The notes below the pieces were generated by a model. It worked only from the letters and a program-made list of their open reading frames with translations, did no database searches and had not been told where the DNA came from. This document shows positions 1 through 7,724 of a stretch of 41,295 nucleotides of DNA, in pieces (position 1 is the first letter of the stretch; every line of letters starts with the position of its first letter). This stretch comes from Streptomyces musisoli. GTDB lineage: Bacteria > Actinomycetota > Actinomycetes > Streptomycetales > Streptomycetaceae. The stretch is taken from the NCBI RefSeq assembly GCF_016741855.1, contig NZ_JAERRH010000032.1, positions 1-41,295 of the forward strand, written 5' to 3'. A program made the translations under genes and the position numbers.

Positions 1-13
1 GCCGGTCTACTGA
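1..13 (+). CDS. possible last codons of a truncated + strand gene (MoeZ-like?)
   Basis: The frame starting at base 2 reads Pro-Val-Tyr then TGA at 11-13, immediately before two hairpins that would suit the end of a + strand transcript. From memory, actinobacterial MoeZ (adenylyltransferase/rhodanese) proteins end in a similar short hydrophobic-tyrosine tail and lie near this conserved block, but three codons cannot establish identity. An alternative frame starting at base 1 ends at TGA 40-42. Very tentative. Confidence 0.2.
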
Positions 14-21
14 CCACCGGT

Positions 22-84
22 CCCGCTCACCAGCGGGCCTGACGAAGCCCACGGCTCTGACCAGCTCAGATGCCGTGGGCTTCG
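22..84 (+). terminator. double hairpin, probable transcription terminator
   Basis: A small hairpin (CCCGCT at 22-27 with AGCGGG at 32-37) is followed by a long one: CGAAGCCCACGGC at 43-55 pairs with GCCGTGGGCTTCG at 72-84. The stem continues inward as TCTGA/TCAGA with one bulged T around a CCAGC loop. There is no long U-tract, as is common in Streptomyces. It would end a + strand gene entering from the left and could also stop the minus-strand group ending at 152. Confidence 0.7.
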
Positions 85-151
85 GTCGTTGCCGCTCGGT
101 GCCGGGCCTCCTCGTAACAGTAGGGGCGGCCCGGAGCGCGCGCAGCCGCCG

Positions 152-610
152 TCAGGCCGTTCGGCCGTAGGGTCCGGCACCGGCCGGTGCGCTCGCTTCG
201 GCGGCCTCCCGCACGCCGCAGGCGAGCACCGCGCACGTGAACGCGATCGCCGGGGCCTTCCAGTCCCAGGAGGCGACGAGGATCACCGGTACGACGAGCA
301 TCGAATGGACGGCGGAGACGGCGAACGCCCCCCGCGCCCAGCCCCCGCCGGTCACCGGCCGGCGTACGGCCGCCCAGTGGCACCACCACAGTCCGGCGGC
401 CACCGCCGCGAGGCCGGCCATCACGGCAGCGCCCAGCCGGGCCAGATCGGCAGCGGTGACGCCGTCAGGGTCGAGTGCGGTCGAGCCGGTCGTGTGCACG
501 CTCAAGGCGACCGCAGTCCATCCGAGGGCCGCCGCACTCAGCAAGGAAGCCAGAACCGCTGCGCGCCGCCGGCCCCAACTCATCCCGGGCCGCATGGAGT
601 TCGATTTCAT
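152..610 (-). CDS. small integral membrane protein, unknown function
   Basis: The 152-aa product starts at ATG 610-608. Four hydrophobic segments can be seen at about residues 17-38, 57-78, 95-113 and 118-133, with an Arg-rich stretch (GRRR) before the first, so the N-terminus probably faces the cytoplasm. No catalytic motif or known family was recognised. The complement of 616-621 is TAGAAT, an excellent -10 hexamer only 5 nt before the ATG, so the mRNA is probably leaderless and the gene has its own promoter although it follows the peptidase gene by 69 bp. Real-gene status rests on codon bias, membrane topology and the promoter. Confidence 0.65.
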   Translation of the reverse strand: MKSNSMRPGMSWGRRRAAVLASLLSAAALGWTAVALSVHTTGSTALDPDGVTAADLARLGAAVMAGLAAVAAGLWWCHWAAVRRPVTGGGWARGAFAVSAVHSMLVVPVILVASWDWKAPAIAFTCAVLACGVREAAEASAPAGAGPYGRTA

Positions 611-679
611 GACTCATTCTAGGCACCGCCCGGAACAGGGACGCGGCGATCGCGCCTGTGACCGAACTCCACTGACTCC

Positions 680-2242
680 TCAACGGCTGCATACCTTGCC
701 GTCCTTCGGCACCGTTCCGTTCAGCAGGTAGGCGTCCACCGTCGAGTCGACACACTCGGTGCCACTGGCGTACGCCCCATGTCCCTCGCCCTTCCAGGTG
801 AGTTCGATCCCCACGCCCCGGCCCAGCTCGTCGGCCATCCGGCGCGCGCCCTCGTACGGCGTGGCCGGGTCGCCGGTGTTGCCGACCAGCAGGATCGGGG
901 CCGCACCCGGTGCGCTGACCTCCGGGGTGTCGTACTGGCCCGGCACCGGCCAGTCATGGCACCAGCCCGCCGTGTCCCAGCCCAGGTACTCCCCGAACAC
1001 CGGCGATATCCGCTCGAACTCCGCCAGCCGCCGCTTCGTCTCGGCGAGCGTCGGCCGCTGCCGCTCGTCCAGGCACGATATGACCCGCTGGGAGTGCGTC
1101 ATCGTGCCGTAGCGACCCGAGGCGTCGCGGTCGTTGTACTCGTCGGCGAGTGCCAGCAGTTCCGAACCGTCGCCTTCCTCCGCGGACTTGAGGGCACCGG
1201 TCAGCCTCGGCCAGCCCGGCTCGCTGTACAGCGGCAGGGTGATCCCGGTGACCGCCAGCGTCTGGGTCAGCTTGCGTCCCGACGAGGTCGGCAGCGGGCG
1301 GGCGTCGAGGCGCTTCAGCAGGGCGGCTATCTTCCGTGTGCCCTGGGCGGGATCCTGGCCGGTGGACTCGAGGTAGTCGTTCAGGGCCCGCTGGAAGCCG
1401 CGGGTCTGGTTCTCCGCGTGGCCCACCGTGTCCGCGGTCGGGTCGACCACCGCGTCGAGCACCATCCGGCCCACCCGCTTGGGGAACAAGTGGGCGTACA
1501 CCCCGCCGAGTTCGGTGCCGTAGGACATGCCGAAGTAGTGCAGCCGGGTGTCGCCGAGGACCTGGCGCATCAGGTCCATGTCGCGGGCCGTGTCGGTGGT
1601 GGACACATGGGCCAGCAGCGGGCCGGCGGCCTGCCGGCAGCCCTTGCCGAAGTCGGTGGCGTCCTGGAAGTACGCCCTCTCCTCGGCCGGGGTGTCCGGT
1701 GTGGCGTCCACCGCCTCGGCGGCCTCGATCTCCCGGTCGCCGCGGCAGCGCACGCCCTCGCTCCCGGCGACCCCGCGTGGGTCCCAGCTGACCAGGTCGT
1801 AGCGCTCGTGGAGCGCGGAGACGGTCTCCTCGAAGTACGGCATCGTCGACACGCCCGAGCCGCCGGGACCGCCGAAGTTGAACAGCAGCGAACCGATGCG
1901 GTCGCCGCCGGTCGCCCGCGCGCGGATGAGGGAGAGCCCGATCGTTCTGCCGCCCGGCGCGGACCAGTCCAGCGGCACCTTGAGCGTCGCGCACCGCCAG
2001 GCGTCGCCCGGGGCGGCGGAACTCCCGGTGGCCTTGCAGCGGTCCCAGTCGAGGCGCTGGGAGGTGAGGGAGGACGGAAGGGCCGTCGGCGCCTGCGCGG
2101 CTGTGGACCGCGGCGTCGGCGGGGGAGCGGAGCCGGTCCCCTTGCCCTCGTCCCCGTGCCCGTCCTCGCCCGACGAACCGCCGCAGCCGGCGAGCAGCAG
2201 CCCTGTCGCCAGCGCGGCCGTCCACCGCATGAACCGCGTCAT
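680..2242 (-). CDS. secreted lipoprotein peptidase, Tap/Slp-type alpha/beta hydrolase (family S33)
   Basis: The 520-aa protein starts at ATG 2242; an in-frame GTG lies two codons upstream at 2248. It begins with a lipoprotein signal peptide (hydrophobic residues 9-18, lipobox LAGC, Cys20), so it should be exported and lipid-anchored. The hydrolase fold is clear: oxyanion-side FNFGGPGGSG at about 121-130, nucleophile elbow GMSYG with Ser240, Asp in GNTGDPATPYEGARR, and His in GEGHGAY near the C-terminus, which matches the TAP-like C-terminal domain. Streptomyces tripeptidyl aminopeptidase and SlpD/SlpE have this layout and remove N-terminal peptides from secreted proteins. It is a tandem paralogue of the next gene upstream (2376-3923); exact substrate unknown. 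Confidence 0.9.
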   Translation of the reverse strand: MTRFMRWTAALATGLLLAGCGGSSGEDGHGDEGKGTGSAPPPTPRSTAAQAPTALPSSLTSQRLDWDRCKATGSSAAPGDAWRCATLKVPLDWSAPGGRTIGLSLIRARATGGDRIGSLLFNFGGPGGSGVSTMPYFEETVSALHERYDLVSWDPRGVAGSEGVRCRGDREIEAAEAVDATPDTPAEERAYFQDATDFGKGCRQAAGPLLAHVSTTDTARDMDLMRQVLGDTRLHYFGMSYGTELGGVYAHLFPKRVGRMVLDAVVDPTADTVGHAENQTRGFQRALNDYLESTGQDPAQGTRKIAALLKRLDARPLPTSSGRKLTQTLAVTGITLPLYSEPGWPRLTGALKSAEEGDGSELLALADEYNDRDASGRYGTMTHSQRVISCLDERQRPTLAETKRRLAEFERISPVFGEYLGWDTAGWCHDWPVPGQYDTPEVSAPGAAPILLVGNTGDPATPYEGARRMADELGRGVGIELTWKGEGHGAYASGTECVDSTVDAYLLNGTVPKDGKVCSR

Positions 2243-2328
2243 GCCCACCCCCCTGACAGGCCCGCCGCGTCGTGCCGCGCCGGGCGTTCACGCCATGGTA
2301 GGCGCCTCCGGCCCGGTGCATGACGGCC

Positions 2329-2337
2329 TGTGGATAA
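2329..2337 (-). promoter_or_regulatory. perfect DnaA-box sequence between the tandem peptidase genes
   Basis: TGTGGATAA on the + strand is the exact complement of the 9-mer TTATCCACA. It lies in the intergenic gap between the two peptidase genes. A single box is not an origin, but two other perfect boxes in this window (18551, 25312) also lie between genes. DnaA binding is inferred from sequence only. Confidence 0.45.
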
Positions 2338-2375
2338 CCCTCTGACCTGCCAATTCGGCGACCGTCGGGGCAGGG

Positions 2376-3923
2376 TCAGGAGCAGACGCTCCCGGACTTC
2401 GGCAGCTTTCCGTCCAGCAGGTAGCCGTCCACGGCGCTCTGCACGCACTTGTTCTTGCTGTCGTAGGAACCGTGTCCCTGGCCCTTGTACGTCAGCTCCA
2501 CGCCGACTCCCTTGCCGAGCGCCTCCACCATCCTCCTCGCGCCCTCGTACGGGGTGGCCGGGTCGCCGGTGTTGCCGACGACGAGGATGGGCGCCGAGCC
2601 CGGCGCGCTGACGTCGGGGTGGTAGGCGGCGCCCGGCACCGCCCAGTCCGTGCAGCTGAGCATGCCCCAGGCCATGTACGGCCCGAACAGCGCGGAGGCG
2701 GCACGGAACTCGGGCAGGTTCCGCTCGACGTCGCCCGTGGTGTACCGCGGTTTCGCGTCGGAACAGCTGATGGCGGTGTTCGCCGCGAGGAGGTTGCTGT
2801 ACTCGCCGTTCTCGCTGCGGCCGTTCAACGAGTCGGACAACAGCATGAGGATCTTGCCGTCGCCGTCGTACGCCTGCTCCAGCCCCTCCGTGAGGTACTC
2901 CCAGAAGTCCTTCGAGTACAGGGACTGCGCGATGCCGTTGGTGGCGGCGGTCTGGGTCAGCCGGCGCGGGAAGATACCGGGGATCGGCTTCTTCTCCAGG
3001 TCGTCGAGGAGTTTCGCGATGCGGTCCTTGACGTCCTGCGGGGTGTCACCGACCGGGCACTCCGTCTCCTTCGAGGTGCAGTCCTTCGCGAAGTTGTCGA
3101 GGGCGAGCTGGAAGCCCTTGGCCTGGCCGAGGGCGCCCTGCTCCGGGGTCTGCGTGGGATCAACGACGGCGTCGAAGACGGCCCGGCCCACGTGCTTGGG
3201 GAACAGGTGGGCGTAGACCCCGCCGAGTTCGGTGCCGTAGGAGATGCCGAAGTAGTGCAGCTTGGCGTCGCCGAGGACCTGGCGCATCAGGTCCATGTCG
3301 CGGGCCGCGTCCGTGGTGCGCACATGCGGAAGGACCTTCTTGGAGTTCCTCTCGCAGGCCGCGTTGAACTTCTTGGTGCGCCGGAGGAGGTCGGCGCGTT
3401 CGGCCTTGTCGTCCGGGGTGGCGTCCTGCTGGAAGAACACGTCCAGCTGGGCGTTGCTCACGCATTCCACCGGTGCGCTGCGGCCGACCCCGCGCGGGTC
3501 GAAGCTGACCAGGTCGTAGCGGGTGCGCAGGGTGGTGTAGTCCGAGCCGAACGCGGGCAGCGTGGTGACGCCGCTGCCGCCCGGGCCGCCGAAGTTGAAC
3601 ACGAGCGAGCCGATCCGTTTGCTCGCGGGGCCACTGGTCCGGGCGCGGATCAGGGCGATGCCGATCGTGTCGCCCTTCGGCTTGCTCCAGTCCAGCGGCG
3701 CCTTCATGGTGGCGCACTGCCACTCCCCGCCGTGCGGCAGCGGCGACGGGGCGCTGCCGCCGCCCTCCGCCTCGGACGGCGCCGGGCAGTCCTTCCAGTC
3801 CAGTTTCTGCGCCGTGAGGTCCTCGTCCCCGGAGCTGCTGCCGCCGCACCCGGCCAGCACGGCGGAGAGCAGCGCAGCGGTGGTGATCAACGCGGCGGCA
3901 CGCAGCCTGGAGGGGTTCACCAT
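2376..3923 (-). CDS. secreted lipoprotein peptidase, Tap/Slp-type alpha/beta hydrolase (family S33)
   Basis: The 515-aa product uses ATG 3923; the open frame extends further upstream, but the signal peptide begins here. Residues 8-24 are hydrophobic and the lipobox LAGC places the lipidated Cys at 26. Catalytic landmarks are FNFGGPGGSG (about 109-118), GISYG with Ser228, GNTGDPATPYEGARR (Asp) and GQGHGSY (His). It is highly similar along its whole length to the product of 680-2242, including the AHLFPK and VGR segments after the nucleophile, so the pair arose by tandem duplication. CACGAT on the minus strand ends 6 nt before the ATG, a candidate leaderless -10. Likely role: trimming N-terminal peptides outside the membrane. 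Confidence 0.9.
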   Translation of the reverse strand: MVNPSRLRAAALITTAALLSAVLAGCGGSSSGDEDLTAQKLDWKDCPAPSEAEGGGSAPSPLPHGGEWQCATMKAPLDWSKPKGDTIGIALIRARTSGPASKRIGSLVFNFGGPGGSGVTTLPAFGSDYTTLRTRYDLVSFDPRGVGRSAPVECVSNAQLDVFFQQDATPDDKAERADLLRRTKKFNAACERNSKKVLPHVRTTDAARDMDLMRQVLGDAKLHYFGISYGTELGGVYAHLFPKHVGRAVFDAVVDPTQTPEQGALGQAKGFQLALDNFAKDCTSKETECPVGDTPQDVKDRIAKLLDDLEKKPIPGIFPRRLTQTAATNGIAQSLYSKDFWEYLTEGLEQAYDGDGKILMLLSDSLNGRSENGEYSNLLAANTAISCSDAKPRYTTGDVERNLPEFRAASALFGPYMAWGMLSCTDWAVPGAAYHPDVSAPGSAPILVVGNTGDPATPYEGARRMVEALGKGVGVELTYKGQGHGSYDSKNKCVQSAVDGYLLDGKLPKSGSVCS

Positions 3924-3999
3924 GCTTCCATCGTGGGGGCGTACACGCCGGCTCGCGCGGGGCGCGGGCCGTCCGGGGTACCTCACCCGACGAGGGCGA

Positions 4000-6879
4000 T
4001 CACAGGGCTCCCTTGCGGGTGAGGTGGTTGAAGGCCAGCCAGCCCGGCAGCACGGGCAGCCACAGGGTCAGCAGCCGGAACAGCAGCACGGCCGGCGCGG
4101 CGACCTCCTTGGGCAGTCCCACGGCGATCAGCCCGACGGTGAGGGTGGCCTCGACCGCGCCCACACCGCCCGGGGTGGGCGCCGCGGAACCGAGGGCGTT
4201 GCCGGCGAGGAAGACCACGGCGACGCTGGCGATGCTCAGCGACACCGAGCCGTCGCCGAAGGCCCGGATGGAGGCGTCCAGGCACATGACGAAGCAGGCG
4301 GTCAGCAGGAGCATGCCGCCGATGCCGGTGACGAGCTTCTGGGGCCGCTGGAGCACGTCGAGCATGCGCGGCACGACACCCGCGAACAGCGACCTCACGC
4401 GCGTGACGACGAATTTCCGCAGGAACGGCACCGAGGTGACCACGAGGACCAGGACGGCCACGGTCAGCAGGCCCGCGATGACCGTGCGGGACGGCGACAG
4501 CGACGGCGTCTTCTCCGTGCCGGTCAGGTAGCCGAAGGACAGCAGCATCAGGATGTGGCAGCCGAGCCCGAACAACTGGGAGGCGCCGACGCTCGCCACC
4601 GCGAGCCCCGGGCGCACGCCGGCGCGCTGAAGGAAGCGCGTATTGAGGGCCACACCGCCGACCGCGGCCGGCGCCACGATCTTCACGAACGACCCGGCGA
4701 CCTGCGCCGCCACGGTCCGCGGGAACGGCACCCGCTCCGGCACGAACCCCAGCAGGGCCATCGCCGCGGCGACGTAGCTGAGCGCCGAGAACAGCACCGC
4801 GGCGATCACCCAGCCCCACTGGGCCTGCGCGAACAGCGTGCCGAACTCGATGTGGGTGAGCTGCGTCAGCAGGTAGTACGCGCCGAACGCGCCGGCGATG
4901 AAGCTGATCAGCGTGCGCGGCCTGACCCGCTCCAGCCGGGCCGGTTCCACGGGCGCCTGGGGCCTGATCCGCAGCACCTGGTGCCGGATCTGGGTGAGCA
5001 GGTCCTCCTCGCGGGCCTCCTCCAGGGCCTCGTCGATGGCCCGCTTCTCCGCGCGCTGCTCGGCGCGGACCGTCTTCTTGTCGGGCTTCTCCAGGACGGG
5101 CGGGGCCGTCTCGGACGCCTCCTCCACACGGGCCTGCTTGGCCTGCCGGGAGGCTTCGAGGACCGCTTCGCGTTCACGCTGGGCCCGCTCCCGGGCCAGC
5201 CGGCGCAGCGTCGCGCGCGTGGAGCGCGTCAGGGCGATCGGCTGGAGCATCGGCAGACAGTCGGCGACCGCGTCCGGGCCGAGCACCCCGACCGCCGAGG
5301 CGACGGCACGTTCCGCGCCGACCCGCAGGCCGAGCGTGGTGACCAGCTGGGCGACGTCCATCCGCAGCAGCAGTTCACCGGCCGCGATCTCGCCGCCGCG
5401 CAGCTCGGTGAGGATCACCCTGCCGGAACGATCCACCAGAATGGCGTCGCCCGCGAGCCTGCGGTGCGCGATACGCCGCGACTGGAGCGCCTGCACCTGG
5501 TGCCAGGTGTTGCGCAGCAGTTCGTCGGTGATCTCGTCGTCGGCCAGGGAGTCCAGGGTGCGTCCGCCGCTGTGCTCGTAGACGAGCATGACGGCGTCGG
5601 GGCCGAGTTCGGCGGTGGCGATCAGCTTGGGCGCGTTGGCGCCCGCCGCGATCGCCGCGTAGGCCAGCAGTGCCTCCTGCTCCAGCGCCTGGCGCAGCGA
5701 CTGGAGGCTGGAGCGGGTGGCGAAGCCGCGCAGGGTGAGATTCCGCCAGGCGCGGTAGAAGAAGCCCTGTGCCTGCTGTTCCCGGTCGACGACCGTGACG
5801 TCCAGCGGCGGGCCGTCCTCCAGGGTGACGAAGTAGCGCCGGCCCCGGTCGCCGGTCTCCGATTCCTGGGTTTCCTCCCGGGCGGCGCTGAGCGGGTGGA
5901 AGCCGACGTGCCTGAGGCCCGCCATCAGGGTCTGGCCGGTCGGGCGGACGTTGGGGGAGCCGACCGCGTAAAGGGTGCCGTAGGCGACGGTCCAGCCGAT
6001 CAGGACCGTCAGGATGATCGAGAAGGGGGTTGTGTAGCCGGTGACCAGCATCGAGAACGCGTCGAGCAGCAGCACGATCCACAGCACCGCGCGCCATCTG
6101 GGTCTGCGGGACATGCCGACGGCCGACATGTAGGCGATCACGGGCGCCAGGTAGCCGTGCACCGGGTCGGTCAGCGCGTGGATGTCGCCCGGCGAGGGCT
6201 GGGTGAGCGCCTCCTGGATCGAGTCCGGGGCGGCCCGGGCGACCCACAGGTCGGTGGCGAGCGTCACTCCGTGGGCCAGGACGGCCGCGAGGACGCCGTC
6301 GGCGATGCGCAGACCGTCCCGTTTGATCAGCCGTTCGATCGCGAAGGCGACCGGCACCAGCAGGATCGCGATGCTGGACGCCAGTCCCGCGATCTTGATG
6401 AGCAGGTCCGGGGCCTGCCCGGTGCCCTTGTTGATGTCCTGTTCGAGGCCCGAGGTGGTGCCGTGCGCGAACGCGGCGATCGCGAGCAGCACCACGATGG
6501 CGAGCACGCCCACCAGGAGCCGCATGAGGTCCGAGGGGCGGTGCACGCGCGCGGGGAGCAGCGGTTCGTCGCCCTCCACCTGCTCGGCATGGGGATCGTC
6601 GTCGGCCTGCTCGGCGTGCGGGTCGCCGTCGGCGCCCGGAGGAGGCACGGAAAGCGCGTTCCCCGGGCCGGGCGCCGCTTCGTCGGCATCCGCGCCGCCG
6701 TGACGCGTGCGCGTGGCGGCGGTCTCGTCGGCTTCCGTGGCGTCTCCCCCCGCGCGCGGGTCGTCGTCCTTGCGCGGACCGGTGTCCTCCTGGTGCGCTC
6801 CGGCGCCGCCCTCGCCCGCGCGGGCGGTGTGCCGGCGCGCGGAGGCGTCAGGGGTGCCCGCCGTTCCTTCGGGGTGCAC
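4000..6879 (-). CDS. flippase-like (LPG synthase TM / UPF0104) protein fused to a degenerate kinase-like domain
   Basis: The 959-aa product is given from GTG 6879, preceded by AAGGAG at 6-nt spacing; an upstream GTG at 6918 would add 13 residues. Order: acidic low-complexity tail (about 1-115, with a DPHAEQ repeat), a block of membrane helices (about 118-320), a soluble kinase-like region (about 330-560), a charged coiled-coil linker rich in Arg/Glu/Ala (about 575-650), then a C-terminal set of about 8 helices typical of the YbhN/LPG-synthase TM family, with the APTPGGVGAVE loop. In the kinase-like part the catalytic loop reads HRRLAGDA and the DFG position reads TEL, so phosphotransfer is doubtful. 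Role inferred: lipid or polyprenyl-linked substrate transport at the membrane, regulated by the pseudokinase part. Confidence 0.8.
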   Translation of the reverse strand: MHPEGTAGTPDASARRHTARAGEGGAGAHQEDTGPRKDDDPRAGGDATEADETAATRTRHGGADADEAAPGPGNALSVPPPGADGDPHAEQADDDPHAEQVEGDEPLLPARVHRPSDLMRLLVGVLAIVVLLAIAAFAHGTTSGLEQDINKGTGQAPDLLIKIAGLASSIAILLVPVAFAIERLIKRDGLRIADGVLAAVLAHGVTLATDLWVARAAPDSIQEALTQPSPGDIHALTDPVHGYLAPVIAYMSAVGMSRRPRWRAVLWIVLLLDAFSMLVTGYTTPFSIILTVLIGWTVAYGTLYAVGSPNVRPTGQTLMAGLRHVGFHPLSAAREETQESETGDRGRRYFVTLEDGPPLDVTVVDREQQAQGFFYRAWRNLTLRGFATRSSLQSLRQALEQEALLAYAAIAAGANAPKLIATAELGPDAVMLVYEHSGGRTLDSLADDEITDELLRNTWHQVQALQSRRIAHRRLAGDAILVDRSGRVILTELRGGEIAAGELLLRMDVAQLVTTLGLRVGAERAVASAVGVLGPDAVADCLPMLQPIALTRSTRATLRRLARERAQREREAVLEASRQAKQARVEEASETAPPVLEKPDKKTVRAEQRAEKRAIDEALEEAREEDLLTQIRHQVLRIRPQAPVEPARLERVRPRTLISFIAGAFGAYYLLTQLTHIEFGTLFAQAQWGWVIAAVLFSALSYVAAAMALLGFVPERVPFPRTVAAQVAGSFVKIVAPAAVGGVALNTRFLQRAGVRPGLAVASVGASQLFGLGCHILMLLSFGYLTGTEKTPSLSPSRTVIAGLLTVAVLVLVVTSVPFLRKFVVTRVRSLFAGVVPRMLDVLQRPQKLVTGIGGMLLLTACFVMCLDASIRAFGDGSVSLSIASVAVVFLAGNALGSAAPTPGGVGAVEATLTVGLIAVGLPKEVAAPAVLLFRLLTLWLPVLPGWLAFNHLTRKGAL

Positions 6880-7080
6880 GCCCTGCTCCTTCGTGGTCTC
6901 TTCTTGGTCTCGTATCACCAGTCACCGCCCGCACGATGGTGGCATGCCCCACCGACACGCGAGGGCATCAGGGTGCGGATGCGCGGGCGCACAGTCTGCC
7001 GGAAGGACCGCCCGGGGGCGAGGGGACCGTTCCCCGCGCACCCCGCCGGGACGCCCGCAGGGTGCGGCAGGATGGGGTGA

Positions 7081-7467
7081 ATGAGCGAGCAGAGCCCTCC
7101 CGAGGACGCCCCCGAGGCGTATGCGGACGCGCTGCCGGAGTACGCCGAGCGGGTCCTCGAGGTCGCCGAGCGGATTCCGGCGGGCCGGGTCATGACCTAC
7201 GGCGATGTCGCCGAGTGGCTGGAGGAGGGCGGCCCACGGCAGGTGGGCCGGGTGATGGCGCTCTACGGGGGCGCCGTGCCGTGGTGGCGCGTCGTACGCG
7301 CCGACGGCGTGCTGCTGCCCGGACACGAACTGCGTGCGCTCGGTCACTACCGCGCGGAGGGCACGCCGCTGAAGCAGGCGGGCAGGAGCACGGAGGGGCA
7401 TCTGCCGCGGCTCGACATGCGACGGGCCCGGTGGGACGGCGGCGTGGACGCGGAGGGTCACACCTGA
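7081..7467 (+). CDS. alkyltransferase-like (ATL) protein, MGMT family without the active-site cysteine
   Basis: The 128-aa product is the DNA-binding half of an O6-alkylguanine-DNA alkyltransferase. The segment IPAGRVMTYGDVAEW (about 32-46) and the RQVGRVMAL recognition helix (about 53-61) are typical. The active-site motif PCHRV of MGMT is PWWRV here (67-71), so Trp68 replaces the methyl-accepting Cys. Proteins of this type bind O6-alkylguanine and flag it for nucleotide excision repair without repairing it themselves; this is known for the family and inferred here. ATG 7081 follows CAGGAT (7068-7073) by 7 nt, a candidate leaderless promoter. It lies just upstream of adnA among other DNA-repair genes. 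Confidence 0.88.
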   Translation: MSEQSPPEDAPEAYADALPEYAERVLEVAERIPAGRVMTYGDVAEWLEEGGPRQVGRVMALYGGAVPWWRVVRADGVLLPGHELRALGHYRAEGTPLKQAGRSTEGHLPRLDMRRARWDGGVDAEGHT

Positions 7468-7596
7468 CAGCTTCCGCCATCGGATGCCGCCAGGGCAGAC
7501 CTGTGGCCCGTTCGAGGGACATCGGGGACGTCCGTGGCATGCCGTACGTTCGTGAGGGGTGGGACATGCGAGGCCCGCGCGCCGCGAGGGAAGAAT

Positions 7597-7613
7597 CGGA
7601 AGCTCTGCTTCCG
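7597..7613 (+). terminator. short hairpin after the ATL gene
   Basis: CGGAAGC at 7597-7603 pairs with GCTTCCG at 7607-7613 around a TCT loop. It sits in the 257-nt gap between the ATL gene and adnA and could end the ATL transcript. A -10-like TAGCGT follows at 7629-7634, a possible adnA promoter. No U-tract, so moderate support. Confidence 0.4.
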
Positions 7614-7724
7614 CCCGGAGCGGCGGCGTAGCGTCGGCAGCACGTGGCCCCCTCACCCCGCGGCCACCGCCTCGCACGCGTGACCGCCCGCCCACCAGCA
7701 CAACCACCAGGACCGGACGATCAC

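Noticed and set aside
2329..2337. DnaA box as part of a replication origin
   Set aside because: Single isolated boxes without a cluster, AT-rich unwinding region or dnaA/dnaN nearby; kept only as possible regulatory sites.
3562..7080. 1172-codon open frame on the + strand
   Set aside because: Antisense of the flippase and peptidase genes; composition is His/Gln/Arg/Gly-rich without domain motifs.
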